DNA of 7,982 nt. Source: Deltaproteobacteria bacterium. GTDB lineage: Bacteria > Desulfobacterota > BSN033 > UBA1163. How positions within the stretch are numbered: the stretch's first letter is position 1; each line of letters begins with the position of its first letter. Below are positions 5,318 to 7,982 of the stretch, in pieces. Both the position numbers and the translations under genes were made by a program. The notes under the pieces are model-generated. The model was not told the origin of the DNA. It searched no databases and saw nothing but the letters and a program-made list of their open reading frames with translations. The DNA lies in NCBI GenBank assembly GCA_016875255.1, contig VGRU01000171.1, forward strand, positions 1 to 7,982, written 5' to 3'.

Positions 5318-6061
5318 ATGATCCAGATTCAGAACCTCCATCACCGATATCCGGATGGCACTTACGCATTAAGAGGTATTGATCTTCATATCTCTAAAGG
5401 TGAATTTCTTCTCATCTGTGGGTCCAACGGAAGCGGCAAAACCACCCTCCTCCGAATCATGAGTGGTCTTCTGAAACCCACGGATGGATCCATTCTGATC
5501 AATGGCTTTGATTCCATAAAAGAATCTCTTAAGGTGAGACAAATCGTGGGAATGGTCTTTCAGGACCCGGACAGCCAGATTGTTGGAGAAACAGTGAAAG
5601 AAGATATGGCTTTTGGACCTGAAAACCTTGGGCTCTCTCAAAAGGAGATCAACGAGCGGGTGAATTGGGCAATCGAGAAGATGGGCCTTCAGGGCCTTTC
5701 AGAAAAACCCTGCTATTTGCTCTCCGGAGGAGAAAAGAGGCGGCTTGCCATTGCCGGCGTGATGGCCATGAAGCCGGACGTAATCCTCTTCGACGAACCC
5801 TTTTCCCATCTCGATTATCCCGGAATTCAGGAAGTCCTGAGATATATGATTCAGTTATATCAGGAAGGGCACACCTTAATCGTGACCACGCACGATGTCG
5901 AAAAAGTGGTCTGTCATGTGGATCGAATTGCTATCCTCCAAAATGGAGAAATCAAGGCCTCAGGCTTCCCAGAAAGCCTTGTACAGGAACTTTCTCGCTT
6001 TGGGGTGAGACCGCCTTGTTATGTGCTTCTTGGAGGGGAGAAAATCTCATGGCTCGAATAG
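5318..6061 (+). CDS. bioM: ECF transporter ATPase for biotin (BioM/EcfA)
   Basis: This cytoplasmic ABC ATPase powers biotin import through BioN and BioY. The 247-residue chain has every catalytic motif in order: Walker A GSNGSGKT (35-42), Q-loop FQDPDSQIVG with Gln82, signature LSGGEKRR (135-142), Walker B VILFDEP with Asp159 and Glu160, and switch His192 in TTHD. The FQDPDSQ motif is typical of ECF ATPases rather than of general importers. It is the only ATPase in the operon, so it presumably works as a homodimer, as in other BioMNY systems. The ATG fits the standard family start (MIQIQNLHHRYPDGT), yet no Shine-Dalgarno sequence lies in the preceding 20 nt, where a repeat hairpin ends. Its last 13 nt overlap bioN. 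The group II identity comes from the bioY context. Confidence 0.94.
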   Translation: MIQIQNLHHRYPDGTYALRGIDLHISKGEFLLICGSNGSGKTTLLRIMSGLLKPTDGSILINGFDSIKESLKVRQIVGMVFQDPDSQIVGETVKEDMAFGPENLGLSQKEINERVNWAIEKMGLQGLSEKPCYLLSGGEKRRLAIAGVMAMKPDVILFDEPFSHLDYPGIQEVLRYMIQLYQEGHTLIVTTHDVEKVVCHVDRIAILQNGEIKASGFPESLVQELSRFGVRPPCYVLLGGEKISWLE

Positions 6062-6801
6062 TCCTTCACTACTTCCCTGGAAATTCTCTTCTCCACCGTT
6101 GGGATGGACGATGCAAATTTTTTGGACTCCTGATGATTACGGCAACCCTTATTCAAACAAGAATCTCCTGGTTCATTTTCGATTCGATCCTTCTTGTCGG
6201 TCTCTTCTTCCTTTCACGATTTCCCATCAAACAGCTTCTCCGTGAAATCAGATTCTGGGCCATCTTCCTTTTCATCCTATTTCTATTTCAGTCTCTTTTT
6301 ACACCTGGACTCCGCCTTCACTCATTTCCATGGCTTCCTATCAGTAAGGAAGGGCTCCTTCTGGGAGGACTGACCTGCTGGCGATTGGGACTGATTCTCG
6401 GGTATGCCGTCCTCTTTACAGCGGTGACCCGCCCTCGTGAGCTTCGTGACGCCTTGATCTGGCTTTTAAAACCTATTCCTTTCTTACCAGAACGCCGTAT
6501 CGGATTAATGGTTTCTCTCACTCTCCGTTTCTTTTCACGCACTCTTGATCAGGTTGAAGAGGTGAGCCTGGCTAACAAGGCTCGATTGGGAGATCGAAAG
6601 AAAAATCCTATTCGTAAAGCAAAATTTCTTGTCTTGCCGATCCTTCGCCGTTCTATTTTAGAGGCCGAAGAGGTCACCTTCGCCCTCGCCGCCCGGGGCT
6701 ATCGCGACGATGTACCTATCCATCTTTCAAAGTTACCCCTATCGCATCTAACTCCCCTTCTTTTTCTTCTTGGATTTATTATGGTTACTGGATGGTTTTA
6801 G
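6049..6801 (+). CDS. bioN: ECF transporter transmembrane coupling protein (BioN/EcfT)
   Basis: EcfT proteins sit in the membrane and pass ATPase motion to the S component. The 250-residue protein begins MARIVLHYFPGNSLLHRWDGR, a normal EcfT N-terminus, then has hydrophobic segments near residues 22-57, 69-85, 102-126 and a C-terminal one at 233-249. The cytoplasmic coupling region (about 130-220) carries two Ala-Arg motifs that dock on the ATPases: ALAARGYRDD has canonical Ala-Arg-Gly at 215-217, while the first is LANKARLGDR, with Leu180 in the last position. The start at 6049 is set by GGAGGGG at 6032-6038, 10 nt upstream; the same frame stays open far upstream, but that part runs through the bioM gene and gives an unrelated sequence. 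The 13-nt overlap with bioM suggests coupled translation. Confidence 0.92.
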   Translation: MARIVLHYFPGNSLLHRWDGRCKFFGLLMITATLIQTRISWFIFDSILLVGLFFLSRFPIKQLLREIRFWAIFLFILFLFQSLFTPGLRLHSFPWLPISKEGLLLGGLTCWRLGLILGYAVLFTAVTRPRELRDALIWLLKPIPFLPERRIGLMVSLTLRFFSRTLDQVEEVSLANKARLGDRKKNPIRKAKFLVLPILRRSILEAEEVTFALAARGYRDDVPIHLSKLPLSHLTPLLFLLGFIMVTGWF

Positions 6802-6841
6802 TTATAAGACAACGCCGGAGTTGTAAAAAAAAATAATTGAT

Positions 6842-7070
6842 ACCTAAATTGAGCGATCTTTTCATTCCTCACAAGGGGGGCAGGGAGGCCGAAAAGCCTT
6901 TTAGAGCGATCACCTTTGATGGGTTGAATCAAACATGAGGCCTGTCCAATCATCACCCGTTGGGTGAAAGTTCGAGGCCCATTCCCTAAATTTATAACGT
7001 ATCGCATTCTAAAAGGGTTTGAGGCATCTCTGCCCCACTTGTGAGATAGGATGAATCGCTCAATTTAGGT
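6842..7070. mobile_element. MITE-like, nearly full-length palindromic element
   Basis: The ends are perfect 16-bp inverted repeats (6842-6857 with 7055-7070, ACCTAAATTGAGCGAT). Pairing resumes inward with CTCACAAG(G/T)GGGGCAG-type blocks (about 6868-6884 with 7029-7044) and CCTTTTAGA-GCGAT blocks (about 6897-6910 with 7002-7016). A central TCACCC/GGGTGA hairpin lies at about 6952-6966. The trinucleotide GAT flanks both ends (6839-6841 and 7071-7073) and could be a short target duplication, or chance. It encodes no transposase. A non-autonomous transposable element is the best guess; a long structured RNA is the alternative. Confidence 0.65.
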
Positions 7071-7095
7071 GATAAAAAGTGATGCTGGAAATGAT

Positions 7096-7130
7096 AAAAA
7101 AATAGCCGCAAAACATCTGCGGCTATTTTT
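7096..7130. terminator. Bidirectional rho-independent terminator
   Basis: A 13-bp stem (7098-7110 with 7118-7130, core ATAGCCGCA/TGCGGCTAT) closes a 7-nt loop. The plus strand ends in TTTTT and the minus strand in a run of seven T (from 7102-7096). It lies 61 nt past the stop of the minus-strand receiver gene and can also stop read-through from the bioYMN operon. Confidence 0.92.
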
Positions 7131-7190
7131 ACCACCCCCCCTTATCATCTATTTCCCAGAAGGTTTTTGGGACCCTCTTTTTTTCAATTC

Positions 7191-7619
7191 TTACGCCGGA
7201 GCCAGTCTGGGAATCAAGAAGGAGAAGAACCCTTCTTTCTCATTCTCCCGCTCAATCTTCTCAAAGGCACACTGAACGGCAGAACGGATCTCTTCCATAT
7301 CAATCGGCTTCATCGCCTGATAGAAGATGCCTGCCCCCCGAAGCCGTCTTACCGGTCCCAGGGACTCCTCCGAGGAGATCATGATGACCTGAATCCTGGA
7401 ATTGACTTTCTTTAACAGAGAGACGATATCACAGGCCTTCAATCCTTCAATCTCATCATCCAGAAGCAGAACCTGATGCTGGCCGTTGCGGACTTTCTTG
7501 ATCATCTCGCTCAGAGCTTTGACCGACTCCACCCGGTATCCCTGCCCGTGAAAATAAGTGTTAAGCGATCTGACCCATAAATCATCTTGATATGCGATGA
7601 GAATCTTTTTGTTTTGCAT
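7191..7619 (-). CDS. Stand-alone response-regulator receiver-domain protein
   Basis: The 142 residues cover one CheY-like receiver domain and a short charged tail, with no output domain. Signal-receiver landmarks are the acidic pair Asp12-Asp13, the likely phosphoacceptor Asp54 at the end of beta-3 (VLLLDDEIEG), Ser82 in the Thr/Ser switch position (IMISSE), and Lys104 in the conserved MKP turn. All catalytic positions are filled, so phosphorylation by a histidine kinase is plausible. The C-terminal stretch KIERENEKEGFFSFLIPRLAPA (121-142) is not part of the domain. GAGGAGGGG lies about 6 nt before the ATG. The upstream 84-aa membrane gene ends only 20 nt before this start, so the two are probably cotranscribed. 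No kinase is visible; the target pathway is unknown. Confidence 0.88.
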   Translation of the reverse strand: MQNKKILIAYQDDLWVRSLNTYFHGQGYRVESVKALSEMIKKVRNGQHQVLLLDDEIEGLKACDIVSLLKKVNSRIQVIMISSEESLGPVRRLRGAGIFYQAMKPIDMEEIRSAVQCAFEKIERENEKEGFFSFLIPRLAPA

Positions 7620-7639
7620 GGTAACCCCTCCTCATACCC

Positions 7640-7894
7640 TTATGTTACATGGATGGGTACTTCAGCCCTTCGGTAAGGGGTGAATGCCGATCCAATTAAT
7701 GAGGTCAGAAGAATTCCTGCGGGTATCACCTGTGCCAGTACGACGATGATACCAAAGGTCAGGAAGAACCAGACTCCAAGAAGTCCTATTCCCCTAATCT
7801 CACCTGCATAAGCAACTACCAGAGAACCTAATGCGATTGCTAGAACCAGGGCCAAACTCAGAATTGTCAGTATCTTCTTCATGCTCTTAGACAT
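7640..7894 (-). CDS. Small two-helix membrane protein of unknown function
   Basis: I do not recognise this 84-residue protein. After a short basic N-terminus (MSKSMKK) it has a hydrophobic helix at about 8-30 that ends in an Ala-Tyr-Ala-Gly stretch, so it could be an anchor or a signal peptide. A second hydrophobic region at about 36-70 (GIGLLGVWFFLTFGIIVVLAQVIPAGILLTSLIGSAF) could cross the membrane once or twice. The tail is short and polar (TPYRRAEVPIHVT). The first ATG is preferred because GAGGTGA lies 8 nt upstream; the methionine at residue 5 has no such site. It sits 20 nt before the receiver-domain gene and 32 nt after the end of another frame, indicating an operon. The coding call rests on the ribosome binding site and context. 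Confidence 0.72.
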   Translation of the reverse strand: MSKSMKKILTILSLALVLAIALGSLVVAYAGEIRGIGLLGVWFFLTFGIIVVLAQVIPAGILLTSLIGSAFTPYRRAEVPIHVT

Positions 7895-7926
7895 CGGTCT
7901 TCACCTCTTTCGTGATTTCCTTCCAG

Positions 7927-7982
7927 CTACTTTTTGGCCGCTACTGGCTCCATACCAGGAAGCACCGCTTCTTGCTCAACCT
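7927..7982 (-). CDS. C-terminal end of an unidentified protein (5' cut by window edge)
   Basis: On the minus strand one frame reads VEQEAVLPGMEPVAAKK and stops at the TAG at 7929-7927. The stop is followed after 32 nt by the next gene with its own ribosome binding site, as expected for an operon neighbour. Only 17 residues are visible, too few for any family call; of the other two frames, one stops within two codons and the other mid-way. It could be non-coding. Confidence 0.4.
   Translation of the reverse strand, partial: VEQEAVLPGMEPVAAKK

Larger units (their letters stand above)
6802..7190. other. Gene-free interval with palindromic element and terminator
   Basis: This 389-nt stretch separates bioN (+) from the receiver-domain gene (-). 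It holds a small hairpin followed by an A-run (6809-6833), a long palindromic element (6842-7070) and a bidirectional terminator (7096-7130). Short open frames inside the element have no ribosome binding site and no recognisable domain. Confidence 0.8.

Noticed and set aside
5665..6048. Long in-frame extension upstream of bioN
   Set aside because: It overlaps bioM in another frame and gives an unrelated arginine- and serine-rich sequence. The ATG at 6049 has a good ribosome binding site and gives a normal-length EcfT.
6809..6833. ACAAC/GTTGT hairpin just after bioN as a terminator
   Set aside because: The stem is only 5 bp and is followed by an A-run on the plus strand, so it cannot act as a bioN terminator. 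The strong hairpin at 7096-7130 is the better candidate.
6798..7007. Short minus-strand open frame inside the palindromic element
   Set aside because: It has no ribosome binding site or known domain and is explained by the palindrome.

Overview
The window reads as a stretch of bacterial chromosome of moderate GC with eight complete genes, a gene tail at each end, and many intergenic repeats. The Escherichia-type NADP isocitrate dehydrogenase, the rubredoxin-less rubrerythrin relative, the BirA-type biotin operator and several kinds of REP-like palindrome would fit an environmental Gram-negative lineage, for example Desulfobacterota or Nitrospirota. That placement is inference; no marker gene here settles it.

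Layout. Positions 1-146 (+) hold the tail of a small antibiotic-biosynthesis-monooxygenase (ABM)-fold protein with its terminator. Positions 147-564 have no gene but carry two terminator hairpins, a 27-nt-period direct repeat and a perfect 24-bp inverted repeat. On the minus strand, icd (565-1770) and a fabF-like ketoacyl synthase (1925-3145) are separated by a multi-hairpin REP. Divergent from fabF, a diiron ferritin-like protein (3307-3828, +) has a good sigma-70-type promoter. Positions 3829-4199 hold only repeats: heptamers, an imperfect inverted repeat and a two-hairpin REP. A four-helix holin-like membrane protein (4200-4541, -) is divergent from a complete biotin ECF transporter operon, bioY-bioM-bioN (4702-6801, +). 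Positions 6802-7190 hold a roughly 230-bp element that is nearly palindromic along its length, then a bidirectional terminator. The right edge is a minus-strand cluster: a gene tail, an 84-aa membrane protein and a stand-alone receiver-domain protein.

How the genes work together. The clearest functional unit is the biotin importer: BioY binds biotin in the membrane, BioM is the ATPase and BioN couples them. The operon is preceded by a recognisable BirA operator (TTGTTAACC-N14-GGTTGACAA) that overlaps the probable promoter, so uptake should be shut off when biotin is plentiful. The bioY-bioM junction is unusual: a hairpin built from 9-nt units with a CGAAT core fills the gap, includes the bioY stop codon, and leaves bioM without a visible Shine-Dalgarno sequence. 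The other genes look like ordinary housekeeping or stress genes.

I did not find a new multi-gene defence or biosynthetic system. The most unusual content is the non-coding repeat load: at least six structurally different repeat types in 8 kb, every one of them between genes.
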